64,000 bases of DNA from positions 2,914,001 to 2,978,000 of the forward strand of contig NZ_CP094929.1 of the NCBI RefSeq assembly GCF_022869165.1, written 5' to 3'. Source of the DNA: Sphaerochaeta associata. Lineage in GTDB: Bacteria; Spirochaetota; Spirochaetia; Sphaerochaetales; Sphaerochaetaceae. Of this stretch, positions 1-8,574 are shown in pieces (the first letter of the stretch is position 1; each line of letters begins with the position of its first letter). The position numbers and the translations under genes are program-made. The notes beneath the pieces were generated by a model. That model saw nothing but the letters and a program-made list of their open reading frames with translations, made no database searches and had not been told where the DNA came from.

Positions 1-200
1 TCCATACTGCGGCAGAACTCGCACACAAGGCAAAAGGCAGCACCGGGAGCATCGGGGCATTAGAAGCACAAAAGCTCTGTGCCAATCTGCAACAGACACT
101 ACAGAACGGCAGGATGCCTCCAGAGGAGGCTCTGCTTACCGTATATATTGAACTGGAGAAGGTGCTGCTTGAAGCTAAGGAGTATGTGAGTAAAGCTTGA
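1..200 (+). CDS. Hpt (histidine phosphotransfer) domain protein, C-terminal part
   Basis: The open frame runs in from the left edge and ends with TGA at 198-200, giving 66 visible residues. It contains AHKAKGSTGSIGA, which fits the Hpt signature H-x-x-K-G-x4-I-G; the phospho-accepting His would be encoded at 24-26. A Leu/Ala/Glu-rich helix follows, as in the Hpt four-helix bundle. Known role of the family: relaying phosphate from the receiver domain of a hybrid kinase to a final response regulator. The upstream part is outside the window, so I cannot tell whether this is the tail of a hybrid sensor kinase or a stand-alone phosphotransferase. Confidence 0.7.
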   Translation, partial: HTAAELAHKAKGSTGSIGALEAQKLCANLQQTLQNGRMPPEEALLTVYIELEKVLLEAKEYVSKA

Positions 201-209
201 AGCCCACCG

Positions 210-1181
210 TTACTTTTTTACCATCTCATTCACTATCTCAGCGATTCTATTTACATTCGTCTGGTAAATGAAGTGCGTGCCCTCAAGCACCTCATACTCG
301 GCCTGTGGACCAATTCTCTTGAGATGCTGCATCTGGTACTCCTGTGGTGTCATGGGAAGCTGCTTGTTGGGCTTCTCATAGGTATCTTTGGAGATGACTT
401 TGTAGTAAGGCACACTCTCAGGATAAGCAAGGGCTTTTGTCTGGGCTACGAACTCGGTGCCTTGGGCGATTTGCTCAAGCAGGGTGTCGTTGATCGAGAA
501 ACCTGCAAACAGCAGCATGTGATCGATTTCCTCATCAGTATAGCCCAATTCCAAAGCTTCCTTGCGATTGGTCACCAAGGGGCCCAGAAGCGCTGTTACA
601 CCCAAGGTTTGTTGGAGCTTTGCTATGGGAAGCAGTGCCGCTACAAAACCCGGAGTCTTTGTATAGAAATCCGATGAGGTTCCGTCCAACGAAACAATGG
701 CTTTCACTTCGTCAGGATAGGCAGAAGCGTAATATTCGCTATACAGGCTTGAGATTGAATGTGCCACCAAGACATAGGGAGCGGTGAATCCAGCTGTTCT
801 CAGAGCCGTTCGGATCTCCTCCACATAATTGGCACTGGAGCGTTCCCGGTTGGTTTGGCTGCTGAAGCCCACGCCGAAATACTCGACAACGACCACGGTA
901 TGTTTTTTACCAAGCTCTCTCATCAGGGGCCCGAAGTCAGCTGAGGGGAGAGCGATGCCCATACCGGGCAACAGGACTATGGTCTCTTCGCCCTTCCCCA
1001 TTGTCGTCAGATGCATGGTCCCGTCAAATACGGGAACCATCTGTCCATAAGGCTCAACCTTTTTCCGTTGCTGAGAGAAGTAGGTGAAATGCAGCAACGT
1101 GGTACTACCCAAAAGAAGAATGATAAGCAAGAATGCCCACTTTACAACCCGCTTGAACCAGAGCTTTCTCCGTTTACCCAT
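210..1181 (-). CDS. Membrane-anchored alpha/beta hydrolase
   Basis: A 323-residue protein with one N-terminal membrane segment (about residues 15-35) after a basic stretch, then an alpha/beta-hydrolase domain that probably faces outward. The nucleophile elbow reads VAHSISS with Ser at about 142, a variant of the usual G-x-S-x-G. An oxyanion-type LLPGMG segment lies near 70-76 and a likely catalytic His sits in GTHFI near the C-terminus. I chose the ATG at 1181 because AAGGAG lies 5-6 nt upstream; a longer frame to 1229 has no ribosome site. The substrate is not predictable. It converges on the Hpt gene and is not part of an obvious operon. Confidence 0.8.
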   Translation of the reverse strand: MGKRRKLWFKRVVKWAFLLIILLLGSTTLLHFTYFSQQRKKVEPYGQMVPVFDGTMHLTTMGKGEETIVLLPGMGIALPSADFGPLMRELGKKHTVVVVEYFGVGFSSQTNRERSSANYVEEIRTALRTAGFTAPYVLVAHSISSLYSEYYASAYPDEVKAIVSLDGTSSDFYTKTPGFVAALLPIAKLQQTLGVTALLGPLVTNRKEALELGYTDEEIDHMLLFAGFSINDTLLEQIAQGTEFVAQTKALAYPESVPYYKVISKDTYEKPNKQLPMTPQEYQMQHLKRIGPQAEYEVLEGTHFIYQTNVNRIAEIVNEMVKK

Positions 1182-1401
1182 ACGTACTCCTTGAGCATGA
1201 TTGTATCTACAGTACCTACTCATGAGCAAGCTTTGTATAGGTTTCCGAGCTGAGGAAATACAAAATCATCTATTGTGAATAAACCTTTGCATCTGTATCT
1301 TCACCATCCTCGCCCTATCCTCACTATCGGCCGAACACATTGGTTGGGAAACCACCGCAGAAGCGTATAAAGGTCGATACGGACAGACAATCTCCTTCGA
1401 A

Positions 1402-2019
1402 TTGCCTCCAAATGGAATAGCCAAGCCGGTCTATGGTTTTGGCGAGTTTGACTGGGACTCAAGCATCGGAAGCGCTGCTGTTCAGATGGGACTGCTCACC
1501 TATGAGGACGGTGGAGAGGTGACCATCCTGATCAAGGAGGGTCCCGAGCATATAAAATACGAGGGATGGAATACCACCTTCGTATTTCTCGATGCCAAGG
1601 GAAACGTTGTGAAGCCGGATGAAAGCACCATCCTTTTCATCGATATTCCCGATGAGCCCTTCCAGCCTTCCCGTGACCCCGCCCCGGCCTATTTCACTGT
1701 TTCCAATCAAACAGGCACCACCCTTTCTGTAACCAATGAATGCGAGTACGCCCTTGTTGAGCTCTACATCCTCACCCCGAAGATGGAGGCAGAACTGGAC
1801 TACAGCAAGGAACTGTTGCAAGGAAGTGTACTCGCAAGTGGCGAGAGCGTACCTGTCAAACTATCGAGATGGCCATACTTGCAATCCTTTCTTGAAACAG
1901 AGGAGTTGGGCATCCTTTCCGTAGAGGCCTATGACGAGGACGGGTATCAACTGCTTCAGTATTGGTTGCCTGATAAAGAAAATCTGAAAATTACGCTCAG
2001 TGACTGGGATTATTTATAA
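1402..2019 (+). CDS. Unknown secreted protein with a disrupted start
   Basis: From a TTG at 1402 this frame encodes 205 residues that I do not recognise: acidic, beta-rich sequence with no catalytic motif. The same frame stays open upstream to 1279 and encodes a convincing secretion signal (hydrophobic CICIFTILALSSLSA, then AEHIGWETT), so the true protein is probably longer. No ATG, GTG or TTG exists in that frame after the TGA at 1276-1278. A GTG at 1275 would supply a plausible start (VNKPL) but is one base out of frame. This looks like a frameshift or sequence error at about 1280-1290, or a rare ATA start. Function unknown. Confidence 0.55.
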   Translation: MPPNGIAKPVYGFGEFDWDSSIGSAAVQMGLLTYEDGGEVTILIKEGPEHIKYEGWNTTFVFLDAKGNVVKPDESTILFIDIPDEPFQPSRDPAPAYFTVSNQTGTTLSVTNECEYALVELYILTPKMEAELDYSKELLQGSVLASGESVPVKLSRWPYLQSFLETEELGILSVEAYDEDGYQLLQYWLPDKENLKITLSDWDYL

Positions 2020-2039
2020 CATCCAGGGAAAACTGAGAG

Positions 2040-2105
2040 ATTGTCCAGTAATTACCCAAATATTGTCCATGTATTTCTTCTCCTTCATCCCCAACACTCT
2101 ATAGT
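2040..2105 (+). promoter_or_regulatory. Candidate activator-dependent promoter with direct repeats
   Basis: The octamer ATTGTCCA occurs at 2040-2047 and again at 2062-2069, exactly 22 bp apart, the two-turn spacing typical of AraC-family sites. A -10-like TATAGT lies at 2100-2105 with no good -35, as expected of an activator-dependent promoter. The YesN-type regulator encoded at 7054-8565 is the obvious candidate to bind here; this is inference. Confidence 0.4.
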
Positions 2106-2140
2106 ATCAAGGACGAAGAAGTCCTGAAAAGGAGTAGTAC

Positions 2141-3445
2141 ATGAAGAAGTTTTTGTCCATTGCATTGATTGCATTCGTTGCAGTATCCGTTCTCACTGCT
2201 GCAGGTGCATCCGAAGCCGGGGTAACACCAGAAAAAAAACAGGTTTTACACGTAATGATGAGCTCGGGGGATGCGGGTCCCGGCAACATCCGCAAAGCGC
2301 TCGATTCCGCTGCAGATTTGATGGGAATTACCCTGCAATATGATGTAATTCCTGATGATCAGATGTTGAATGTAACAAATACGCGGTTAGTCACCGGTAA
2401 TGCTGCTGATTTGATTGTGCACAACTTCGGCTTGACAGATGTATCAGCCAAAGACCTTGCTCCCCTCAACGGCCCATGGGTAGCAAAAATCACCACTACC
2501 ACCAAGCCTCTTACCATTGACGAACAAGGCAATGTTTTAAAAGCTCCCCTCGGCGGAGAATCCAACATGGGTCTGTTGTATAATAAGAAAGTCCTTGAGG
2601 CCAGTGGAGTTACACTTCCCCTGCTGAACTATGACCAGTTCATGGTTGCTCTTAAGAAAATCAAAGCGGCTGGGTACACACCGGTATACATTTCCAATAA
2701 AGAGGTCTGGACTGCCCAAATTTTGCTGCTGACCTCAATGACCAGTGTTTTCGCCAACGATCCAGCTCTCATTGAAGGAATTACAACCAACCAAATCAAA
2801 CCTAGAAATGTTCCTGAATTGGTGACACTGTGGAAGAATGCCTCTTCTTTAAAGACAGAAGGCCTCATTAATAGTGACTATATGTCTGCAACCAATGATA
2901 TGGCACTCGAGGCATTGGCCGATGAACAAGTTGGATTCTATGCAATGCTGGACAATGCCTACGGTACCTTGAAAGAATTTTATCCAGACAAAGTAGACAA
3001 TATCGGCATGACATTCACTCCCCTGTGGAATGACGAGAAAGATGGATATGTTTTGTTTGGTACAGCAACCAATTATCTTTCCGTAGTAGCAAAAAGTCCC
3101 CGTGTAGACCTGGCAAAAGAGTTCATCAATACTATGCTTTCTGAAAAACCTCTGAAAACATATTATGACTTGGTTCCTGGTGCTGTTCCGTACACAGACC
3201 TGGGCTTCAGCTTGAATATGAGCCCATTCAATCAAGAGATGAAAGAATATGCAAAAATGCTACCCTCACTCGGGGATTTCAATAACTCCACGTATAATGG
3301 GGCTACACCTCTTGAACCTTTCTATGGGAAATTCAATGAACAGATACAAGGCCTCTTTGCTGGACTTACTGTAGAACAGGCTCTTGACCGCTGGTATGAA
3401 GCGTACGCCGCTGATGCACAGGCACGTAGAGTTACTGGTTTCTAA
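2141..3445 (+). CDS. ABC transporter sugar-binding protein (family 1)
   Basis: A 434-residue periplasmic solute-binding protein of the CUT1 carbohydrate ABC type. The N-terminus has a Lys-Lys start, a hydrophobic core and a TAAGASEAG end, the spirochaete-style export signal. Size and organisation match MalE-type proteins, including a C-terminal helical region ending in WYEAYAADAQ. AAAAGGAG sits 6 nt before the ATG. It is the first gene of an operon with two permeases, a YesM/YesN pair and two glycosidase-like enzymes, so the ligand is probably an oligosaccharide from a plant or algal polymer. No ATP-binding subunit is in the operon; CUT1 systems often borrow a shared MsmK-type ATPase. Confidence 0.9.
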   Translation: MKKFLSIALIAFVAVSVLTAAGASEAGVTPEKKQVLHVMMSSGDAGPGNIRKALDSAADLMGITLQYDVIPDDQMLNVTNTRLVTGNAADLIVHNFGLTDVSAKDLAPLNGPWVAKITTTTKPLTIDEQGNVLKAPLGGESNMGLLYNKKVLEASGVTLPLLNYDQFMVALKKIKAAGYTPVYISNKEVWTAQILLLTSMTSVFANDPALIEGITTNQIKPRNVPELVTLWKNASSLKTEGLINSDYMSATNDMALEALADEQVGFYAMLDNAYGTLKEFYPDKVDNIGMTFTPLWNDEKDGYVLFGTATNYLSVVAKSPRVDLAKEFINTMLSEKPLKTYYDLVPGAVPYTDLGFSLNMSPFNQEMKEYAKMLPSLGDFNNSTYNGATPLEPFYGKFNEQIQGLFAGLTVEQALDRWYEAYAADAQARRVTGF

Positions 3446-3471
3446 TCAATTCAATCGAAGCATACAAGCAC

Positions 3472-3499
3472 CTGTGGCAACTTACAAAAGTTGCCACAG
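3472..3499 (+). promoter_or_regulatory. Strong hairpin between binding-protein and permease genes
   Basis: A perfect 12-bp stem (CTGTGGCAACTT with its complement) closes a four-base ACAA loop in the gap between the binding protein and the first permease. No U-tract follows, so it is more likely an mRNA-stabilising or partial-attenuation element that lowers permease output than a full terminator. The other three importer operons in the window have a comparable hairpin at the same junction. Confidence 0.75.
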
Positions 3500-3521
3500 T
3501 CTCAACAGGGAGCGTCTGCAC

Positions 3522-4403
3522 TTGAAAAGGTACACATCCACCTATTACTCGATCTGGTTCACTATCCCGGCATTGATTCTCTTTTCCATATTTTTTATTA
3601 TCCCAAACATTGCCAATCTCGGGTTAGGGTTCACTGACTGGTCAATATTCTATTTTGATGACATCCACTTCATCGGATTGCAAAATTTCCAACGGCTATT
3701 TACTGAACCTGTGTTCTGGAAAGCCATACAAAATACTTTTTACTTCGCAGTAATAACAGTATTGGGGAAAAATGTAATAGGCTTCATCCTGGCTCTGCTT
3801 GTACAAAGGCAAACTCGATTCAACTATGTGAATCGCGCGATCATCTTCCTGCCGATCACAATCAGCCCGCTGGTCCTTGCCATCATTTTTTTATCAATCT
3901 ACAACCCAACAAACGGACTGCTCAATGCTTTTCTTGATGTACTGCATCTGGGTAATCTGAAGCAGGATTGGCTGTTTGACCCTCGTTTCTCCTTAACTTC
4001 GATCAGCATTATGGAAATTTGGCAGCAGACAGGTTTTAGCATGGCAATTTTCATCGCTGGGCTACAGTCAATACCCAAGGATTTCTACGATGCTGCAAAT
4101 ATCGATGGAGCCACAACGATTCAACAAATTCGCTACATCACCGTCCCCCTGATCATTCAATCGATCAATGTTACACTTATGTTAAGCATAATTTCGGGAA
4201 TCAAGGTATTTGCACAGGTATACGGTACCACCAATGGAGGTCCTGCAGACCAAACACAAGTACTGAGCACCTTCCTCTATAAAAGCTTTGGAAATGGGTA
4301 CCTCGGGTACTCTTCTGCAGTGGGTCTGTTCACAACCTTGCTCATCATGCTGCTTACGTTTGGGATAGTTGGGTATCTCCGTACAAAGGAGATTGAATTA
4401 TGA
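3522..4403 (+). CDS. ABC sugar permease, MalF type
   Basis: A 293-residue inner-membrane permease with about six transmembrane helices and the EAA-loop region around NIDGATTIQQIRYITVPLI, the ATPase contact of binding-protein-dependent permeases. The frame extends upstream into the binding-protein gene, but the TTG at 3522 has AGGGAG 9 nt before it and yields a normal-length MalF-like protein starting LKRYTSTYYSIWF. It pairs with the next gene, which it overlaps by 4 bp (ATGA), to form the channel for the sugar captured by the upstream binding protein. Confidence 0.88.
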   Translation: MKRYTSTYYSIWFTIPALILFSIFFIIPNIANLGLGFTDWSIFYFDDIHFIGLQNFQRLFTEPVFWKAIQNTFYFAVITVLGKNVIGFILALLVQRQTRFNYVNRAIIFLPITISPLVLAIIFLSIYNPTNGLLNAFLDVLHLGNLKQDWLFDPRFSLTSISIMEIWQQTGFSMAIFIAGLQSIPKDFYDAANIDGATTIQQIRYITVPLIIQSINVTLMLSIISGIKVFAQVYGTTNGGPADQTQVLSTFLYKSFGNGYLGYSSAVGLFTTLLIMLLTFGIVGYLRTKEIEL

Positions 4404-5212
4404 AACATATACAAAGAAAAGCATTCTCCTTGATGACTCTGTGTGCGAGCTTCCTATTTCTCGTCCCGCTCTATATGGTTCTCATCAACTCGCTTAAACC
4501 CCGGAGAGAAGCTGCTTTATTTTCAATCAAGCTCCCTACACAATGGCAATGGGATAACTATCGCCAAGTGCTTGAAAGCGCCCATATCCTCCAGGCATTT
4601 GTCAACGGACTAATTATTTCAATCGGATCTGGTATCCTCATCGTTGTTGTTTCCTCCCTATGTGCCTATGTGATAGCCCGTTCAAGACAAAAATGGGCCC
4701 AAACACAGTACTACCTATTTCTCAGTGGGTTGGTTATCCCAGTTGCTTTCATTCCAACCTATCTGGTACTGAATGCATTAAATCTGCTCAATACCTATGC
4801 CGGTCTTATTCTTGTAGCGGCAACCTATGGTTTGCCCATGTCAATATTTCTCTACGCAGGATTTGTGAAAACTATTCCCAGAGAACTTGACGAGGCAGCG
4901 GTTATCGAAGGATGCCCGCCTCTTCAGTTCTTTTTCCAGATAGTGTTTCCACTTATAAAACCGGTTACCATGACTCTAATCATCTTCAACTTTGTCGGAA
5001 GCTGGAACGATATTCAAATTCCTTTGTACTTTTCAAGCAGTGACAAATGGGCGCTTCCTTTGACTGTGTATAATTTCTATGGGGCTCATTCCTCTGCATG
5101 GAATCTGATCTTTGCAGATATCATTATCACCATTTTTCCCTTGCTTATACTCTATGTATTTGCTCAGAAGTATATTACTGAAGGAATGACTGCGGGTGCA
5201 GTAAAAGGCTGA
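4400..5212 (+). CDS. ABC sugar permease, MalG type
   Basis: A 270-residue inner-membrane permease, the second half of the CUT1 channel. It has about six hydrophobic helices and an EAA motif, with DEAAVIEGCPPLQFFFQIVF matching the conserved EAA-G loop that docks the ATPase. The C-terminus EGMTAGAVKG is the usual MalG-type ending. It overlaps the upstream permease by 4 bp, indicating translational coupling. The sensor kinase gene follows 33 bp downstream. Confidence 0.9.
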   Translation: MKHIQRKAFSLMTLCASFLFLVPLYMVLINSLKPRREAALFSIKLPTQWQWDNYRQVLESAHILQAFVNGLIISIGSGILIVVVSSLCAYVIARSRQKWAQTQYYLFLSGLVIPVAFIPTYLVLNALNLLNTYAGLILVAATYGLPMSIFLYAGFVKTIPRELDEAAVIEGCPPLQFFFQIVFPLIKPVTMTLIIFNFVGSWNDIQIPLYFSSSDKWALPLTVYNFYGAHSSAWNLIFADIIITIFPLLILYVFAQKYITEGMTAGAVKG

Positions 5213-5245
5213 GGTTCATAGTATGATTCTTTGTGAGGTACGCAC

Positions 5246-7066
5246 ATGTTCAACAGCATAAGAAACCGACTCCTTTTACTCATCCTTTTGTATCTATTCT
5301 TGGTGATACTTGTGATAACCATCATTATTTCAAATAGCTACATGCAGGATCGAAAGAATCAGTCTATCCGCTATTTTCAGCAACGCATCCATACTTCGAT
5401 TGAGTTGATGGATACGGTGATATACCGCCTCGACACACTTTCGACTCAGTTGCTGGCAAGCAATACACTTCAAGAAATGTTTTCTTATGCAAAAAAATCG
5501 GAATATGCGGGAAAAAACTACTTCGAACACAATTTAGAACAAAAGAAAATTGCACAAGATATCCTGTGGGCATTCAATTCCCCAAAAACACAAGCACAAA
5601 ATGTCAGTATATTCAGTGAAAGCACGTATCTAGGTTTGCGCTATAGTCCGACAGTAAGTAAGATACTCGAGGTATCATCACAACCATTTTTTGCAGTGCC
5701 AGAAGAGCAACCTTACGCTGTGATACCGCCTCACAAAGACTATTGGAGTGATTTCCAGGATTCAATCGTTTTTTCTTTAGTACGACCTTTTATCGCCACC
5801 AACCTCGGGTTCGTACAAATCGGAACCATTGAAGTGATGGAATCCTATGAGGTAATTGAAGATATTTTTAGTATTGGAGAATCTGATGCAGGACTATCGT
5901 TCCTGGTGATTGATGAACAGAATAGAATAATTCATACAACAATGGAACAGGATCAAGACGATTTACAGAGCCTCAAAACAATGATGAACGAGCAGAAAGC
6001 CGGAGACATTATCACAATCTCATTGCATGATGATACGTATATAATGGCGTTCGGCGAGCTCGCTTCGATAGGTTGGAGAATACTGCTTCTTCAACCTAAA
6101 AGCATCTATGATGCACCACTACGGACTTTGACTAAACAATTGATCCTGCTCATTGCGTGCATCACAATCGCCATCTTCTTAGTCATGATTTTTATTGTAC
6201 AAAAGGTCACCAAACCTTTAGAGCAACTCTCCTATGACATCGACCGGTTTTCATTGTACGAAAAGCCAGTCGTTCATCCATGTAATCTTAAGGAAATCAA
6301 GGACATCCAGCAAACATTTCTCCGTTTGGTTGAACGATTGCAAGAATCCACAGACCAATTACTGCTGGCAAATGAGACGGAATTGAATTTGCGCATTATG
6401 AGCCTCCAATCACAAGTCAATCCTCATTTCCTCTTTAACTCCCTCACGGCGATCAGTGCAGCCTCCTATGAGGAAGGATCGGTAAAAGTTCCCGTTATGT
6501 GCAAACAGCTGAGTGAACTCTTCAGATATTCCAGTAGCGGGAGTGACTCTGAGACATCCTTGAAGGACGAGGTGGATAATGTGAGAACGTATATGGATTT
6601 CATGACATGGCGCTATGAAACCCTATTTTCCTACACGATTCATGTGATAGGCGATTTACAATCCATCAGAATCCCACGCCTGATCCTTCAACCGATGGTG
6701 GAGAATTCCTTCACTCATGGATTCAAACACGCATATCCCCCGTATCATCTCGATCTCACCTGTGAAGTATCCCCTGGGGGATGGCATCTTGAAATCAGTG
6801 ATAGTGGAGCTGGATTCTCTAATGCAAGCATTATCGAGCTCTCTTCTCTCTTCAATTCAATCGACCGCATACTTTCGAAGAGAAACAGTTACGAAGAGCT
6901 GAAGGCGCATGATAAAGCCCTGGTAAATCTCTACATTCGTCTGAGGTTGCTCTATAAGGATGCATTCACTTTTCATATATCCAATGGGGATGCATCAAGA
7001 GGGGCAAGGATTGTCATTGATGTACGAGATACTGCTGAAAGGAGAGCATCTGTATGCTCCGAGTAG
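5246..7066 (+). CDS. YesM-type sensor histidine kinase
   Basis: A 606-residue membrane kinase. TM1 spans about 9-29, followed by an extracytoplasmic sensor domain (about 30-290), TM2 (about 297-319), a HAMP-like linker and a His_kinase/HATPase module. The phospho-acceptor His394 lies in SQVNPHFLFNSL, the YesM/LytS-family signature, and the N box reads MVENSFTHGF. Members sense extracellular sugars or a loaded binding protein and phosphorylate a YesN-type regulator, which here starts 13 bp inside the end of this gene. Its position inside the sugar ABC operon suggests it controls that operon. Confidence 0.93.
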   Translation: MFNSIRNRLLLLILLYLFLVILVITIIISNSYMQDRKNQSIRYFQQRIHTSIELMDTVIYRLDTLSTQLLASNTLQEMFSYAKKSEYAGKNYFEHNLEQKKIAQDILWAFNSPKTQAQNVSIFSESTYLGLRYSPTVSKILEVSSQPFFAVPEEQPYAVIPPHKDYWSDFQDSIVFSLVRPFIATNLGFVQIGTIEVMESYEVIEDIFSIGESDAGLSFLVIDEQNRIIHTTMEQDQDDLQSLKTMMNEQKAGDIITISLHDDTYIMAFGELASIGWRILLLQPKSIYDAPLRTLTKQLILLIACITIAIFLVMIFIVQKVTKPLEQLSYDIDRFSLYEKPVVHPCNLKEIKDIQQTFLRLVERLQESTDQLLLANETELNLRIMSLQSQVNPHFLFNSLTAISAASYEEGSVKVPVMCKQLSELFRYSSSGSDSETSLKDEVDNVRTYMDFMTWRYETLFSYTIHVIGDLQSIRIPRLILQPMVENSFTHGFKHAYPPYHLDLTCEVSPGGWHLEISDSGAGFSNASIIELSSLFNSIDRILSKRNSYEELKAHDKALVNLYIRLRLLYKDAFTFHISNGDASRGARIVIDVRDTAERRASVCSE

Positions 7067-8565
7067 TCATAGTAGATGATGAGCCAATCATCATCAGAAA
7101 CATCCAACGCTTGTTCTCGCTTACCGATACAACCTTTTCAGTCGTCGGCACAGCTACGAATGGAGAACAGGGATATCAACTCATTAAAACGCTGAAACCG
7201 GATCTTGCATGTATTGACGTTTCCATGCCGATTCTTGATGGCATGCAAATGACTGAAAGACTCCGGGGGGAAGGAGATACTGTTCCGATTGTAATCATCA
7301 GTGGATACAGTGAGTTTGAAAAGGCTCAACGGGCTCTCCAATTGCAAGTATTAGATTACCTCGTCAAACCTCTCGACGCTGCATCGTTTGCAAAATTTGT
7401 AGAGAACATCAAGCCCAAACTCGTTTGCACACAACATGAGAGGAAACAACGAACAATCCAAGAAATGCTCTCTTCTCTGCCCCCAACAATGCAAGATACA
7501 GTACAAGGGCCCATCTTGGTATCAAATATTTGTTTTGGGCCGTATAGATTCTTTCGTTCGAACCTGTTCGATTCAGCAGAATTCCTGCCGCAATACCAGG
7601 AAGTTCAGACCATTCTTTCCTCTTTACTTCCTCATTCTGATTTCTATGTGGTACCAAAAAACTATCCGAATGAATGTGTACTCGTTATTGAGAATCCAAC
7701 TGAACAGGCTCAGACAATTTTTCCTGCAATTTTCAAGAAACTTGTTTTGATGTACCACTCAACAACGACAATTACCATGGTTTACACTCCCCAACTCTTG
7801 TCGTTCTCCGATATCACCAAGCAAGCCCAGACCCTGGACCAAGAACTCTATCGAAAGAGTATTTTTACACAATCGAGCTTATATGAGTTCCCCTCAAAGG
7901 ATGCGTCGATTGATGTATTTGGACTGCTGCACAAAGAAATGCAGATGCTAGACCATGTTACGCATTCACCCTCTCCAATTACTGAAATCAAGAGATTGCT
8001 CGTATCCATCCTTCACACATGCGAGGAGCATAAGACTACGCAAAGGGACTTGCTGCATGTCATCAGAACACTATTCGCTAAACTCCAGTTTGACGGAATA
8101 AACCCAGATATCAATATGCTGCTCGATGTCATTTTCAGTAATGCCAATAGCTATGATATACTCTACAAACAGCTTCTTGACCTACTCTATCAAGGTTATG
8201 CTAAAAACAACCAGAGTTCGCATACTGACAGCGAAGGGCTGATGATGGAGCTCAAGTCTTACTTGGACGCACACTATTGTGAACGAATTCGCATCCAAGA
8301 CTTGGCCGAGCAATTTGGATTCAACTATTCCTATCTCTGTATTGTATTTAGAAAACTCATGGGAGTTTCTCCGAATGAGTATCTAATCAACAAGCGGATA
8401 CAAGAAGCCCAATATCTGCTTGTGAATCTCGAAACGCTCAATATCAAGAGCATTGCAGCCTCTGTCGGATATGAAGATTCGTTCTATTTCAGCAGAATCT
8501 TCAAGCAAAATACCGGCATGACACCTTCGGAATTCAGGACCAAGAACATATTTGCATCTAAGTAA
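7054..8565 (+). CDS. YesN-type response regulator, receiver plus AraC HTH
   Basis: A 503-residue regulator. The N-terminal receiver has VDDEP at 7-11 and phospho-acceptor Asp55 in CIDVSMP, with a conserved Lys in YLVKPLD. The middle region (about 130-390) is poorly conserved. The C-terminal 100 residues form an AraC double helix-turn-helix (IRIQDLAEQFGFNYSYLCIVF and a second GYEDSFYFSRIFKQNTGMTP). GGAGA lies 8 nt before the ATG, and the gene overlaps the kinase by 13 bp. It probably activates the sugar operon, with candidate direct-repeat sites at 2040-2069. Confidence 0.92.
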   Translation: MLRVVIVDDEPIIIRNIQRLFSLTDTTFSVVGTATNGEQGYQLIKTLKPDLACIDVSMPILDGMQMTERLRGEGDTVPIVIISGYSEFEKAQRALQLQVLDYLVKPLDAASFAKFVENIKPKLVCTQHERKQRTIQEMLSSLPPTMQDTVQGPILVSNICFGPYRFFRSNLFDSAEFLPQYQEVQTILSSLLPHSDFYVVPKNYPNECVLVIENPTEQAQTIFPAIFKKLVLMYHSTTTITMVYTPQLLSFSDITKQAQTLDQELYRKSIFTQSSLYEFPSKDASIDVFGLLHKEMQMLDHVTHSPSPITEIKRLLVSILHTCEEHKTTQRDLLHVIRTLFAKLQFDGINPDINMLLDVIFSNANSYDILYKQLLDLLYQGYAKNNQSSHTDSEGLMMELKSYLDAHYCERIRIQDLAEQFGFNYSYLCIVFRKLMGVSPNEYLINKRIQEAQYLLVNLETLNIKSIAASVGYEDSFYFSRIFKQNTGMTPSEFRTKNIFASK

Positions 8566-8574
8566 GGAGAATGT

